Assembly (NCBI RefSeq): GCF_000383875.1
Contig: NZ_KB912882.1
Coordinates: 26,612 to 90,611, forward strand
Source of the DNA: Caldibacillus debilis DSM 16016
GTDB lineage: Bacteria > Bacillota > Bacilli > Bacillales > Caldibacillaceae
Direction: 5' to 3'
DNA length: 64,000 bases
The notes under the pieces are model-generated. The model was not told the DNA's origin. It did not search any database and saw nothing but the letters and a program-made list of their open reading frames with translations. Shown here piece after piece: positions 9,436 through 18,609 of the stretch. The position numbers were made by a program, and so were the translations under genes. Numbering within the stretch: position 1 is the stretch's first letter; every line of letters begins with the position of its first letter.

Positions 9436-10312
9436 GGTTTGTCCGAAAATGGCAAGCATGGGGATGTTGAAAGCGGGAGCGGGACAGTCCAGAGCTGGGG
9501 CCGCAGGAAAACAAGGCCCGTTGGTATGGCGGAATGGTTGAGAAAAGGGGATGGACAGGCTTCGGCCGAAAGGGATGCGATCCGGGCAAGGATGCCGGAC
9601 CTTGCGCGAGGATGCGGATGAAACGCCGTCCCCAAGGGACAGATTAGGCGGAAGCCGCAGAAATGCCGCCCTTGCTTTGGGAGCTTGAGCGTCTTCCTGT
9701 CCAATTTGGTCGACGATCCCGCGGAACGGCCGCTCTTGCTTCGGGGTACCGCCCGCATATACGCGATAGACCCCGAGGTGCCGTTGAAACGGGCGGGAGC
9801 CGGTAAAGCCGCAGGATCCGGCACGGCCCGGGGAAGGGAAAGGCCATTTCCGAACGGTTTTCGGCCGGTTCGGTATCCGGGAATGAAAATCTAAATCCTT
9901 TCGGATCGGGGACTCAGGCCGGCGACTCCTTTTCCCTCTCAGAGGCCAAAACGGGGAGGCCGCAGCTTTTCCCAAGGTTTTTAGGCATCATACAAGGGAA
10001 AAAATATGCAACAGGACGGTGAGAACTTGAACATAATGATTCATCGTCAAATGGGGGGAAGACTCGCCGATCAGCCAGGCGAAAACCAGGCAATGCAAAA
10101 AATCATTTTCCACACTTATCCATCCTTCACAAACATGATCTTCCCGCCCCGCGCAGGTACGGGCACATCCCGCCGTTTCGATAGGGCAATCCGCCCGGCG
10201 GAGTTTTTTTCCCCGGTTCTGCGAAAAAAGCCGGCGGATGGCGGACGAGTCAGCGATGGCGCCGGGCGGATTGCCTGTCTGAAGATCTTTCCGAAAATGC
10301 GAAAAGAGGCCA
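9436..10312. other. Long intergenic stretch, no gene seen
   Basis: About 880 GC-rich bases between convergent genes. Long open frames exist on the minus strand (for example 9190-9975), but they lack ribosome sites, run into the DUF4183 gene and are Arg/Pro/Ser-rich in the way of chance frames. It may be the remains of lost genes. Confidence 0.4.
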
Positions 10313-11290
10313 TCATGTTTCCAAGAAAGCTTTATACCATTCGACCGTTTCCTTGAGCCCATCATCCAAAGACACTTGGGGGACGTAATGGAGCAGCCGC
10401 TTCGCCTTTTCCAGCGAAGGGATTCTGACCGGAATGTCTTCAAACCCCGGTCCGTACGCTTCGGCGTAAGGGATGAATTCGACGGTCGACCGGCTGCCGG
10501 TTAACGCTTTAATCCGCGCGGCCAATTCCAGGATCGTCACCTGATCCGAGGAGCCGAGATTGAAGGCGTGATGATCCGCTTCCTTCGCCATGGCCAGTTC
10601 CAAACCGCGGACAATATCGGATACATAGGCGAAACAGCGGATTTGCGAACCGTCGCCGTGCACGGGAATCGGCTCATCATTCAGCGCTTTGCTGATGAAA
10701 ACCGGGACGACCATGCCGTATTCGGAAAAAATCTGCCTCGGGCCATAGACGTTAAAAAGGCGGATGACCGTTACCGGCAGCCCTTTGTTCGCGTAGGCAA
10801 AACAGATATGTTCGTCCAAGGCTTTTGCCGTTGCGTAACACCACCGGTGAACCGACGGGTCCCCGAGGAGACGGTCGGAATGCTCATGGTAAGGAAGATT
10901 CGGATTTTTTCCGTACACTTCCGACGTGGAGGCGAAGATCACTTTCTTTTGCTGCCGGTGGGCGAGCTCCATAATGATTCGTGTTCCGTTGATGTTCCCT
11001 TCGATCACCTTTAACGGATCGCGGACGGTGTTTTTGACTCCGAGCACCGCCGCCAAATGATAGATGACATCATTTTTCTGGATCAATTCTTCCATCAGCT
11101 TTCCGTCCAGGACGCTTCCCCGGTAAAATTGAAAGCGGGGGTGGTCCCGGACTTCATTTAAGAAATCCGGCTTCCCGTTGGAAAGATCATCGACCACGTC
11201 CACCGCATGTCCTTGTTTCAGCAAATGTTCCGTCAGGTGGGAGCCGATAAATCCCGCTCCCCCGGTTATCAGGATCTTTTTCGCCATCAT
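10313..11290 (-). CDS. NAD-dependent sugar epimerase/decarboxylase
   Basis: Extended SDR of 325 residues similar to UDP-glucuronate decarboxylase or UDP-GlcNAc/GlcA 4-epimerases. Motifs: GGAGFIGS (NAD), FASTSEVYG, YATAKALDE (Tyr-x-x-x-Lys) and RLFNVYGPRQ. The start ATGATG overlaps the stop of the dehydrogenase gene upstream, with AGGGAAGG as ribosome site, so the two are translationally coupled. The dehydrogenase would make a UDP-uronic acid and this enzyme would epimerise or decarboxylate it. Confidence 0.9.
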   Translation of the reverse strand: MMAKKILITGGAGFIGSHLTEHLLKQGHAVDVVDDLSNGKPDFLNEVRDHPRFQFYRGSVLDGKLMEELIQKNDVIYHLAAVLGVKNTVRDPLKVIEGNINGTRIIMELAHRQQKKVIFASTSEVYGKNPNLPYHEHSDRLLGDPSVHRWCYATAKALDEHICFAYANKGLPVTVIRLFNVYGPRQIFSEYGMVVPVFISKALNDEPIPVHGDGSQIRCFAYVSDIVRGLELAMAKEADHHAFNLGSSDQVTILELAARIKALTGSRSTVEFIPYAEAYGPGFEDIPVRIPSLEKAKRLLHYVPQVSLDDGLKETVEWYKAFLET

Positions 11291-12561
11291 TCCTTCCCTC
11301 CCCGGCCATCGGTTTCCCTTGTCCAGGGAAGGAAATAGCTTTCCGGAAAGATCACTTGCTTTGCCGCGGCGGAAATTTTTTCCCGGTCCATGACGGAATG
11401 CTCCGTAATGACGACCGCCAGGTCATATCCGGAAAGCGGATCGTCGGCCGAACGGAGGACCTTCCCGCCGACGGTCAGCTCCGGAACAAGGGGATCGAAA
11501 TAATCGACGGCGGCGCCTTTTTCCATCAGCCGCCGGATGACCTCAATGCTGGCCGATTCCCGGACGTCATCGATGTCCTTTTTATAGGCGACGCCGGCAA
11601 CGAGAATTTTTTTGCCTGCCAATCCCCCGGTTTCCGCCAGAAGCCGCAGCACCTTTTCGGCAATGTACGCGGGCATCTTTTTGTTGATCCGGTCGGCAAA
11701 ATGAATGAAGGGGGTCTCGTGGTCGTATTGTTTCGCCTTCCAGGACAGATAGAGCGGATCGATCGGGATGCAGTGGCCCCCGATTCCGGCGCCGGGCAGA
11801 TAGCGGGTGAAGCCGTACGGTTTTGTCGCGGCCGCATCGATGACTTCGTATACATCTATGCCCATTTTTTCACATAATAGGGCAAAATCGTTGATGAAGG
11901 AAATATTGATAAACCTTTGGGTATTTTCCAGTATCTTCGTCATTTCCGCCGCCCGCGTGGAAGAGACGGGGTGGACGGCCACAAAAATCCTTTCGTATAA
12001 ATCTTTTGCTTTTTGCAGGCACGACGGGGTGATGCCGCCGACGACCTTCGGAATGTTTTCCAGCGGAATTTTGCTGCCCGGGTCGATCCGTTCCGGGGAA
12101 TAGGCCAAATAGAGATTTTCTCCGGGGCGAAATCCCCGCTTTTCCAGTTTCGGGAGGATCAATTCCTCCGTTGTGCCCGGAAAGCTGGTGCTTTCCAAAA
12201 CGATGAGCTGTCCTTCCCGAATGTGGGGAAGGATAAGATCGACGGCGCTGTTCACATAGGAAAGATCCGGTTCTCCCGTTCCGGTGAGGGGGGTCGGTAC
12301 GCAAATGAGCACGGCTTCGGTTCCGGCCGCTCCTTCGCCGTCCTGAAAAAGGGAAAATTTTTGTTCCCGGATACAGGTTTGAAGAAACCCGCTGTCCACA
12401 TCCGGGAACAGAGATTCACCCTTTTCGATGGATTCCAGTTTTTTTTGATTAATATCGATTCCGTGGACGATAAAACCATTTTGCAAAAAGAGCTGGCTGA
12501 GGGGCAGTCCGACGTATCCTAATCCGATGACGGCTACTGAATTTTTCTGGATGCTGGCCAT
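11287..12561 (-). CDS. UDP-sugar dehydrogenase (WecC/Ugd/TviB type)
   Basis: NAD-dependent dehydrogenase that oxidises C6 of a UDP-hexose to a uronic acid in two steps. It has an N-terminal Rossmann motif (VIGLGYVGLP), the central active site GIGGHCIPIDP with the catalytic Cys, and a C-terminal Rossmann domain (ILVAGVAYKKDIDDVRESAS). The 424-residue length is typical of UDP-HexNAc dehydrogenases. The ribosome site GGGAGGAG and a sigma-K-like -10 (CATACAATA) precede it. It is the first gene of a two-gene operon with the epimerase at 10313. UDP-Glc versus UDP-HexNAc specificity cannot be decided here. Confidence 0.9.
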   Translation of the reverse strand: MASIQKNSVAVIGLGYVGLPLSQLFLQNGFIVHGIDINQKKLESIEKGESLFPDVDSGFLQTCIREQKFSLFQDGEGAAGTEAVLICVPTPLTGTGEPDLSYVNSAVDLILPHIREGQLIVLESTSFPGTTEELILPKLEKRGFRPGENLYLAYSPERIDPGSKIPLENIPKVVGGITPSCLQKAKDLYERIFVAVHPVSSTRAAEMTKILENTQRFINISFINDFALLCEKMGIDVYEVIDAAATKPYGFTRYLPGAGIGGHCIPIDPLYLSWKAKQYDHETPFIHFADRINKKMPAYIAEKVLRLLAETGGLAGKKILVAGVAYKKDIDDVRESASIEVIRRLMEKGAAVDYFDPLVPELTVGGKVLRSADDPLSGYDLAVVITEHSVMDREKISAAAKQVIFPESYFLPWTRETDGRGGKE

Positions 12562-12590
12562 TCATACTCCTCCCTTGATTGAGACTAAAA

Positions 12591-12599
12591 TATTGTATG
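12591..12599 (-). promoter_or_regulatory. Sigma-K-like -10 box of the dehydrogenase operon
   Basis: CATACAATA on the minus strand fits CATAnnnTA exactly and is 30 bases upstream of the start codon. AACC lies about 15 bases further upstream and could be the -35. Confidence 0.55.
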
Positions 12600-12792
12600 A
12601 GGAACCGGTGCGGCGGTTATAGGCAGAACGGATAGCTTCCGTGAAATTGTGTGTTACCCTTAAAATTTTTGTGAATTTGGATTGCAGCCGAAGGGGAAAA
12701 GGGGAGATCGGATGAAAAAGTTCCCGTTTTCCGGGAACGGATGCCCTTGAGACGCAATCTTTCATATAAAACGGGACAGGAGGAGTAAAACG

Positions 12793-13338
12793 ATGAAAAA
12801 ACGGGCCGTATTTTTGGACAGGGACGGGGTCATCAATGAAGTCCTCAGCAAAAGGGTAAAATTCGTGAACAAGCCGGAAGAATTCTACTTTTTGCCCGGC
12901 GTTCCGGAAGCGATCAAAAAATTGAACCGGCATTTTGATTACGTCTTCGTCGTCACCAATCAGGGAGGGGTCGGTTTGGGCTATCTGACGGAAAAGGACC
13001 TCCGCCGCATTCACGACCATATGAAGCGGGAATTAAAAAGAAAAGGCGCGGAAATCCACGATATTGCCTGCTGCATCCATCCGCCCCATCTGGGCTGTGA
13101 ATGCCGGAAACCGGGGAGCAAAATGATCGAGGATTTGGCGGAAAAATACGGGGTCGACTTGTCCCGTTCCTACATGGTCGGCGACCAGGAAACGGATATT
13201 GCCGCCGGGAAAAGGGCGGGGACGAAAACCGTTTATATCGGCGCTTATTCCCCGTCGGCCGATGCCTCTTTTCCCGACCTGGCCGCCGCCTCCGACTGGA
13301 TGGCGGCGGAAGCCGGAAAAGGGAAGGGGGAGGGGTGA
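12793..13338 (+). CDS. HAD-IIIA phosphatase, heptose-bisphosphatase (GmhB) type
   Basis: Haloacid-dehalogenase phosphatase of 181 residues. Motif I is FLDRDGVINE (nucleophile Asp, acid/base Asp), motif II VTNQGG, the zinc loop is CIHPPHLGCECRKP with one His and three Cys, and motif IV is VGDQETDI. GmhB enzymes remove the C7 phosphate of heptose bisphosphate. In Gram-positives this step makes activated D-glycero-D-manno-heptose for surface glycans, which fits the neighbouring sugar genes. Other heptose genes are not in the window, so histidinol-phosphatase-like activity remains possible. Ribosome site AGGAGG. Confidence 0.85.
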   Translation: MKKRAVFLDRDGVINEVLSKRVKFVNKPEEFYFLPGVPEAIKKLNRHFDYVFVVTNQGGVGLGYLTEKDLRRIHDHMKRELKRKGAEIHDIACCIHPPHLGCECRKPGSKMIEDLAEKYGVDLSRSYMVGDQETDIAAGKRAGTKTVYIGAYSPSADASFPDLAAASDWMAAEAGKGKGEG

Positions 13339-13584
13339 CCTCCTTGTCGGAGGAGCAAAGGGCCGGGATGTCCTGTTTTTCCTTCCGGAATTCTTAAGCC
13401 GTTGCGGAAAGGGACGACATGAGGGTGAGGGTATTCCCCAGCGAAAGCGATTGATGGAAGGGCTGACGCTTATCTCCCGGCAGAATACAGGGGAGGGGTA
13501 TTCCTGGCGAAAGCGGTTGGCCTCTCTCGTGACGTCCTCCGGAAATCGGCCGGCACGAGTTGCGCCTTGTCCTTCAGGATGGGA

Positions 13585-14000
13585 ATGTCCGACATTTGTT
13601 TTGTTTCTGGAATCGGATCGTCCAACATGGCGGCCGGATGGTTCGACATTTTTGTTAAATGACCAATAACCGGTCGCATTTGTCCAAGATTTCGGAAAAA
13701 TCGTCCAACATCTTTTTTGCCGGAGAAACCGGTATGTCCGACATCGGATTTTCAATGTTCATCATCGGGTCTGGAATGTCCAACACCGTATGCCGATGTC
13801 CATCATCGAAAAATATTTGTTTAACATCTGAACTTTAATGTCCAACACGGAAAAAAGTTCGTCCAACATTGAAAAAAATTTGTCTATCATCGCAAAAAAT
13901 ATGTCCATCATCGCAGAAAAAATGTCCATCATCCATCTGCGTGTCCAACACCGGCCGCGGAATGTTCAACATCTTCATCCTATGGTTCAACATGGGACGG
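13585..14000. repeat. Degenerate 21-bp tandem repeat tract
   Basis: About nineteen copies of a unit with core TGTCCAACATCG and an A-rich remainder. Core starts are at 13586, 13619, 13640, 13660, 13681, 13702, 13735, 13756, 13777, 13797, 13818, 13839, 13860, 13881, 13902, 13923, 13942, 13963 and 13984. Most steps are exactly 21; exceptions are 33 (twice), 20 (twice) and 19. On the plus strand units read as heptads such as MSIIAEK and SSNIEKN, but single-base and two-base slips and one in-frame TGA break the frame. Degenerate traces may run to about 14190. Confidence 0.85.
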
Positions 14001-14624
14001 ACGGCCTCGTGGTCCATGCAATTAGCGATCCGAATGGGTTCCATATCGGTCGGTTTTGCATTGCGATTTTTTCCCATCCCGTTCATGAAAATGATCTGCG
14101 GCGTGGTCCACTCATCGGGCGTCCGACTTTGGCAATTACTGACACCCAACCGAAAAGTGCCGCCATGATCGTCCGGATTGGACATGGGGCCATCGGCTTT
14201 TTCCATCTGCCAAAATAAAAACGCCGGCCGTTACGGGTTCAATAACGGAAGGCGGAAAAGGGCCGTGGGAACTGGGCCGGATTCCCGGTGTTCCGGAGCT
14301 GTCCGGCCTCCGGTTCGGGAGAAAGGTCAAAAAGCGGCCGTTCAATATCAAAACGGGACGGCAGCGGTTGCCAAAGCGAGCAATGGACACGGATCGTGCC
14401 GATGCAGAAATCGTTTCCATGGAAGGGGAAAAGACAGGAGGCCGCCCTTTAATTCCATTTATTCCTTATAAAAATCAAACCCCGGGTTTCCCGGCAAAGG
14501 GCCGAACGGCGGAGGAGATGCCGTCTCCCGAAGGATGCCGACAGATGCGGTAAAAATGAGAACTTAATGCATCTAGCCATGGACAATCGATAAAATTGCC
14601 GGAAAGCGGGCGGCGAGCCCGCTT
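14001..14624. other. Region after the repeat tract, no gene seen
   Basis: About 600 bases with fading traces of the 21-bp unit at the left end. No frame has a ribosome site and a recognisable protein. Confidence 0.4.
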
Positions 14625-15119
14625 TCATCTTTTCCTCGGGATGGTTAACGTCTGCCAATCCGTTCCGGTCAGCAGTTTGGCCGCATAGACGATCTGCCCG
14701 ATGTGATACGAATAATGATACATTTGCCGCACGATTGCCTGGAGGACGGTATGGGGTTCATTGCGGATGGTGACCGTCTTCAGCAAATCCTCTTCCTTGA
14801 TTTCCTCCAACGCACGAAAAAAAACCGTCCATCCCTTTTCCCAGGAAGCCATGATTTCTTCCCTTGTTTTCCAGCGGTTGATAAATTCTTCGTCCCGGTT
14901 CCGGTCCGGTTTTTCCCCGTCCGTATGGAAAAAATCCGTCCATCGGGAAACCATGTTCCCGCTTAAATGCTTCACGATGATGGCGATGCTGTTGGATTCT
15001 TCGTTGAAACTGTGAAAAAGCCCTTCATCGGAACATTGTTCCATCGCCCTTTCCCCGATTCTTTTCATTTCCCGGAAACGATCCTTCACGACTTTTAAGT
15101 ATTCCTTCCCGATTTCCAT
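14625..15119 (-). CDS. DinB-superfamily protein (DUF1572 type)
   Basis: Four-helix-bundle protein of 164 residues in the DinB/YfiT superfamily, whose members are metal-dependent thiol transferases or of unknown function. Metal-site histidines appear to be VKHLSGN near residue 50, and YHYSYHIGQ near residue 135, the usual second and third ligands. The start at 15119 is chosen because GGAGG lies 7 bases upstream; upstream in-frame starts lack a site. It stands alone, so the substrate is unknown. Confidence 0.8.
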   Translation of the reverse strand: MEIGKEYLKVVKDRFREMKRIGERAMEQCSDEGLFHSFNEESNSIAIIVKHLSGNMVSRWTDFFHTDGEKPDRNRDEEFINRWKTREEIMASWEKGWTVFFRALEEIKEEDLLKTVTIRNEPHTVLQAIVRQMYHYSYHIGQIVYAAKLLTGTDWQTLTIPRKR

Positions 15120-15315
15120 GGGACAACCTCCGTTCATGGGATTTATCAACCATCATTTCGATTTTTATTAGAAAAAATCCTGCCTAGATCCCTTCTCAAA
15201 GAAAAAACGAAAGGCTAAAAAAGGATTTTCCTGACATAAGAAGAATTTCATTGAAAAGGGCATTTTCCGACCCCGGAGAAACGGGAGCAAGTCAACCATG
15301 AAAGGAGCTGGAAAA

Positions 15316-16035
15316 ATGAGACAAATCATCGCCCTCGGCGGGGGAGGTTTCTCGATGGAACCGGACAATCCCCTAATGGACTTGTATATTTTGAAACAAT
15401 CGGGAAAGCCGTCCCCGAATATTTGTTTTCTTCCGACGGCAAGCGGCGACGCGGAAAACTACATCAATAAATTTTACCAATTTTTTCGCCGGTTTCCTTG
15501 CCGGCCGTCCCATCTGTCTTTGTTCCGCCCTCCGACCAGGGATTTGGAAGGATTTTTGCTGGAAAAGGACATCATCTACGTCGGCGGCGGCAATACGAGA
15601 AACCTGTTGATCTTATGGAAAGAGTGGGGGCTGGTGCCGGTTTTGAAAAAAGCCTGGGAAGAAGGCATCGTCCTTGCCGGGATCAGCGCGGGCGCCATCT
15701 GCTGGTTTGAGGAAGGGGTCACCGATTCCTTCGGCGAAGAACTGGAACCGATTGCCGGTCTGGGTTTCCTGAAAGGGAGCCACTGCCCCCATTATGACGG
15801 AGAACCGGAGTGGCGGCCGGCCTATCACAAACTGATCCGGACAGGGGCGATCCCCGGAGGCCTCGCCGCGGACGACGGGGCGGCCATCCATTTCGTCGAT
15901 CGGGAGGTCAAAGCGATCGTCAGCTCCCGCCCGAAGGCAAAGGCATACCGCGTGCACTGGGATCAAAAGAAAAAACAGGTGACCGAGGAAGAGCTGCCCA
16001 CGAAGTTTTTGGGAGCGCAGCCGTCGTCCCCGTAA
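15316..16035 (+). CDS. Peptidase S51 family (dipeptidase E-like)
   Basis: Serine peptidase of 239 residues in family S51 (PepE/cyanophycinase-like). The nucleophile Ser is in GISAGAICW near residue 135, and YVGGGNTRNLL and the CPHYDGEPEW segment are typical. Members cleave Asp-X dipeptides or related peptides in the cytosol. ATG 15316 has AAAGGAG 8 bases upstream, so it is preferred over ATG 15298. A hairpin at 16043 separates it from the ABC transporter. Confidence 0.85.
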   Translation: MRQIIALGGGGFSMEPDNPLMDLYILKQSGKPSPNICFLPTASGDAENYINKFYQFFRRFPCRPSHLSLFRPPTRDLEGFLLEKDIIYVGGGNTRNLLILWKEWGLVPVLKKAWEEGIVLAGISAGAICWFEEGVTDSFGEELEPIAGLGFLKGSHCPHYDGEPEWRPAYHKLIRTGAIPGGLAADDGAAIHFVDREVKAIVSSRPKAKAYRVHWDQKKKQVTEEELPTKFLGAQPSSP

Positions 16036-16042
16036 CCCGGGG

Positions 16043-16073
16043 CTGTCTCAACATGTGAGACAGGCGCGTTTTT
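16043..16073 (+). terminator. Terminator-like hairpin before the ABC transporter
   Basis: Perfect 8-bp stem CTGTCTCA / TGAGACAG with loop ACATG, then GCGCG and five T. It sits between the S51 gene and the permease ribosome site. Confidence 0.65.
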
Positions 16074-16092
16074 ATAAAGGAGTTGACCATCA

Positions 16093-18609
16093 TTGACTTC
16101 TTTATATTGGCAGTATATCATCCGGCACAAACGGGCATTTTTCGTAACGGTGCTTTTGCTTGCCGTGATTTTCACGTTGCTCCCTGCCGCCGCACAAATC
16201 TGGCTGCGGGGACATGAAACCGTTCTTGCGGATATTACCGACTTTGCCCGAGGAAAATACGATATCCTCGTCCGTCCGAAAAATTCGCCGATCGAAGAAA
16301 AATTAGGGATTGTGGAAGAAAACTATTTAGGCGTGGGGGACGGGGGAATCACGCTGGATACGTGGCAGAAAATCGCCAGGGATCAACGGATCGAATTTGC
16401 CGCCCCCGTGGCTTCGTTGGGTTTTTTTACGAAAATGAATCAATCGTATCAGCTTCCCAAGCCTGACGGCCCAACCCGTTACAGGGTGAAATACGAAACG
16501 ACAGACGGGGTCCATCGCTATGTCATCCAAGAGCAAACCGCTTACCTTCTTTTCCCCCTGGCGGCGAATCTTTCCGATGCCTTTTATCCGAAAGAATTGA
16601 TCAATGTGTTCGGATTGTGGGGGAGGGCGAATTTTCAACTGCCGCCTTCCTATCATCCTGTGATCGCCATTGATCCTGATGCGGAAGAAAAGTTGACGGG
16701 GATCGACTTTTCGGCCCTGAAGCAAGAGTTAAACGGAGCCGATTTTTGGCCTCCGGAAGCCCATTATATCCCTCTCCTGGACGTGAAAGATTCGGCAACG
16801 CCCATTGACGCAATCATTACGGTCGAAAACTTGGATCTGTCCGAAGAAGATGTCCTTTCACTGAAACGAAAAGCGGGATTAAAAGAGGAGGATCCGCTTT
16901 TCTACGCCGTGAATCCCAATCACGAATCTTCCGACGCCTATCGCTTCATCGAAGAACAATTGGCCAATATCCCGCCGACATCGAAAAAAACGTATCAAAT
17001 TCATTTTTCCGAATTTCTGAGTCCTTTTGAACAAGAATGGTATATGCTGGACAAAGATTTCCATGTGGTGATGGAATCCGAATATGATTTTAACAAACAT
17101 GGCGAAATCGGCCGGGTGAGCAGCTATGAATCCCAGAACACGTTCTTCCGGGCTTCGCCGCCTGCTTACCGTTTGAAAGACGGCGGGCTTTCAATCCGGC
17201 TGGTGGACACGGAAGGCCGTCTTCCCGTTTACCGAAAATTGGAAGAAATCCGACATCAACAATTTCAATCCTCCGGTTCCAATCAAGATCTGCATTTTTT
17301 CGTACAGGTCGGCAGTGTTGCCGCGGGACAAGCCTATGAGCAACTGGCGGCCAGTCCGTTGGGAATCTACCAATTTCAATACGGTGTCCATCAGGCGACG
17401 GGCAAAAAACTTCAGCCGACCCATCACCCCGGAAGTTTTCTGCCCTTGCCAGCCCACGGACTGGTTTCGATTCGGTGGGCGGAATACTTTAAGGGAGCTG
17501 CTCCCATCGATGCGATTCGGATAAAAGTTGCCGGGATCTCCGGTTATACCGAGGAAGCGGCGGAAAAAATCCGGGAAGTGGCAAGGGATTTGGAAGAGAT
17601 GGGCCTTTATGTGGATATCATTGCCGGAGCGTCCCGCCAGGACATGGTAGTGGACGTGGAAAAAATCGGAACGGTGATCATGCCCTGGACAACGTTGGGT
17701 GCTGCGGAATCAATTCTCTCAAGTTGGAATGTGTTTTCCATGGTCATTGCCGCCGTTTTTGTCTTGAGCGCCCTTTTGACGCTGTTGTCCCGATTCGGCG
17801 TCGCGGAAGCGGAAACCAAGGAAGAACGAGGCCGTTTGGCGATGTTGGGGTGGAGCGATTCGACGATTCGGGCTATTTTCCGTTTCCAATGGCGGATCCA
17901 ACTGTTAACCGCGGCCATCATCAGCGGAGGAATATTGGCGGCAGCCGCCGGATTTGACTCGATTTCCTTCGCCGGTTTTGGAACGGCGATCCTCATCACA
18001 TCCGGATTAAAAGCGGTGACCGGAAAACTCCATCAACGGCCGTCCAAAAGGGATCACTCCTTCCGGCCCGGCCGATCCCTTTTGACAGCTAATCTGCGTT
18101 TTTATAAAAACCACATCCTCGCGGCAAGTCTCCAGCTCATATTAACCACCTCCTGCACGGCATTCATCTTTACCGTCAATCACGCCACGACCGAACGCAT
18201 CAAGAAGACCCGTTTGGGCGAATACATCCATTTTCATATCAATGAACAGCAAATGCTGCTTTTTTCGGGAATCATCCTGTTGACGGCTTTTACCCTGGCC
18301 GAGTCCTTCTACCGGCTATGGCAAGAAAGAAAAAAGCAGATCCAATTTTTAAAGATTGTGGGCTGGCAAAACCGGGAGATCCGCATGTTGCTGCTGAAAG
18401 AGTCCGTCGCATGGGCAGGAATTTCAACCGGGTTCGGAGCGATGATCAGTGTTTTTTTGGCAGGGTCCGTTTTGGGTTTCAACTCGGCGGCCGTTTTGCT
18501 GCAAATCGGTTGGGCCGGCGCCATCTTCCTCGGGACCCTTTTCATCTTTTCCATCGTCCTGTTCGGGACACTCAAATACGGTTTGAAAGGGGAACAGACA
18601 TGGATGTAA
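16093..18609 (+). CDS. ABC transporter permease, FtsX/MacB-like
   Basis: Large membrane protein of 838 residues. It has one N-terminal membrane segment (about residues 15-35), an extracytoplasmic domain of roughly 500 residues, then a FtsX-type core with membrane segments near 545-570, 605-635, 675-700, 720-735 and 770-825. The large outer domain suggests a periplasmic/extracellular lipid or peptide substrate, or signal transduction, more than simple import. The start is TTG with AAAGGAG 10 bases upstream. It overlaps the ATPase gene by 10 bases. The substrate is not identifiable. Confidence 0.85.
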   Translation: MTSLYWQYIIRHKRAFFVTVLLLAVIFTLLPAAAQIWLRGHETVLADITDFARGKYDILVRPKNSPIEEKLGIVEENYLGVGDGGITLDTWQKIARDQRIEFAAPVASLGFFTKMNQSYQLPKPDGPTRYRVKYETTDGVHRYVIQEQTAYLLFPLAANLSDAFYPKELINVFGLWGRANFQLPPSYHPVIAIDPDAEEKLTGIDFSALKQELNGADFWPPEAHYIPLLDVKDSATPIDAIITVENLDLSEEDVLSLKRKAGLKEEDPLFYAVNPNHESSDAYRFIEEQLANIPPTSKKTYQIHFSEFLSPFEQEWYMLDKDFHVVMESEYDFNKHGEIGRVSSYESQNTFFRASPPAYRLKDGGLSIRLVDTEGRLPVYRKLEEIRHQQFQSSGSNQDLHFFVQVGSVAAGQAYEQLAASPLGIYQFQYGVHQATGKKLQPTHHPGSFLPLPAHGLVSIRWAEYFKGAAPIDAIRIKVAGISGYTEEAAEKIREVARDLEEMGLYVDIIAGASRQDMVVDVEKIGTVIMPWTTLGAAESILSSWNVFSMVIAAVFVLSALLTLLSRFGVAEAETKEERGRLAMLGWSDSTIRAIFRFQWRIQLLTAAIISGGILAAAAGFDSISFAGFGTAILITSGLKAVTGKLHQRPSKRDHSFRPGRSLLTANLRFYKNHILAASLQLILTTSCTAFIFTVNHATTERIKKTRLGEYIHFHINEQQMLLFSGIILLTAFTLAESFYRLWQERKKQIQFLKIVGWQNREIRMLLLKESVAWAGISTGFGAMISVFLAGSVLGFNSAAVLLQIGWAGAIFLGTLFIFSIVLFGTLKYGLKGEQTWM

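Noticed and set aside
9190..9975. A 261-codon minus-strand frame
   Set aside because: It covers the DUF4183 gene, has no ribosome site, and its Arg/Pro/Ser-rich composition is typical of the reverse frame of GC-rich DNA.
13585..14000. CRISPR array
   Set aside because: Units are contiguous, degenerate and only 21 bases long, with no unique spacers and no cas genes nearby.
13838..14218. An ordinary gene of 126 codons within the 21-bp tract
   Set aside because: No ribosome site, the frame leaves the heptads after five units, and similar frames exist on the other strand because the unit is 21 bases.
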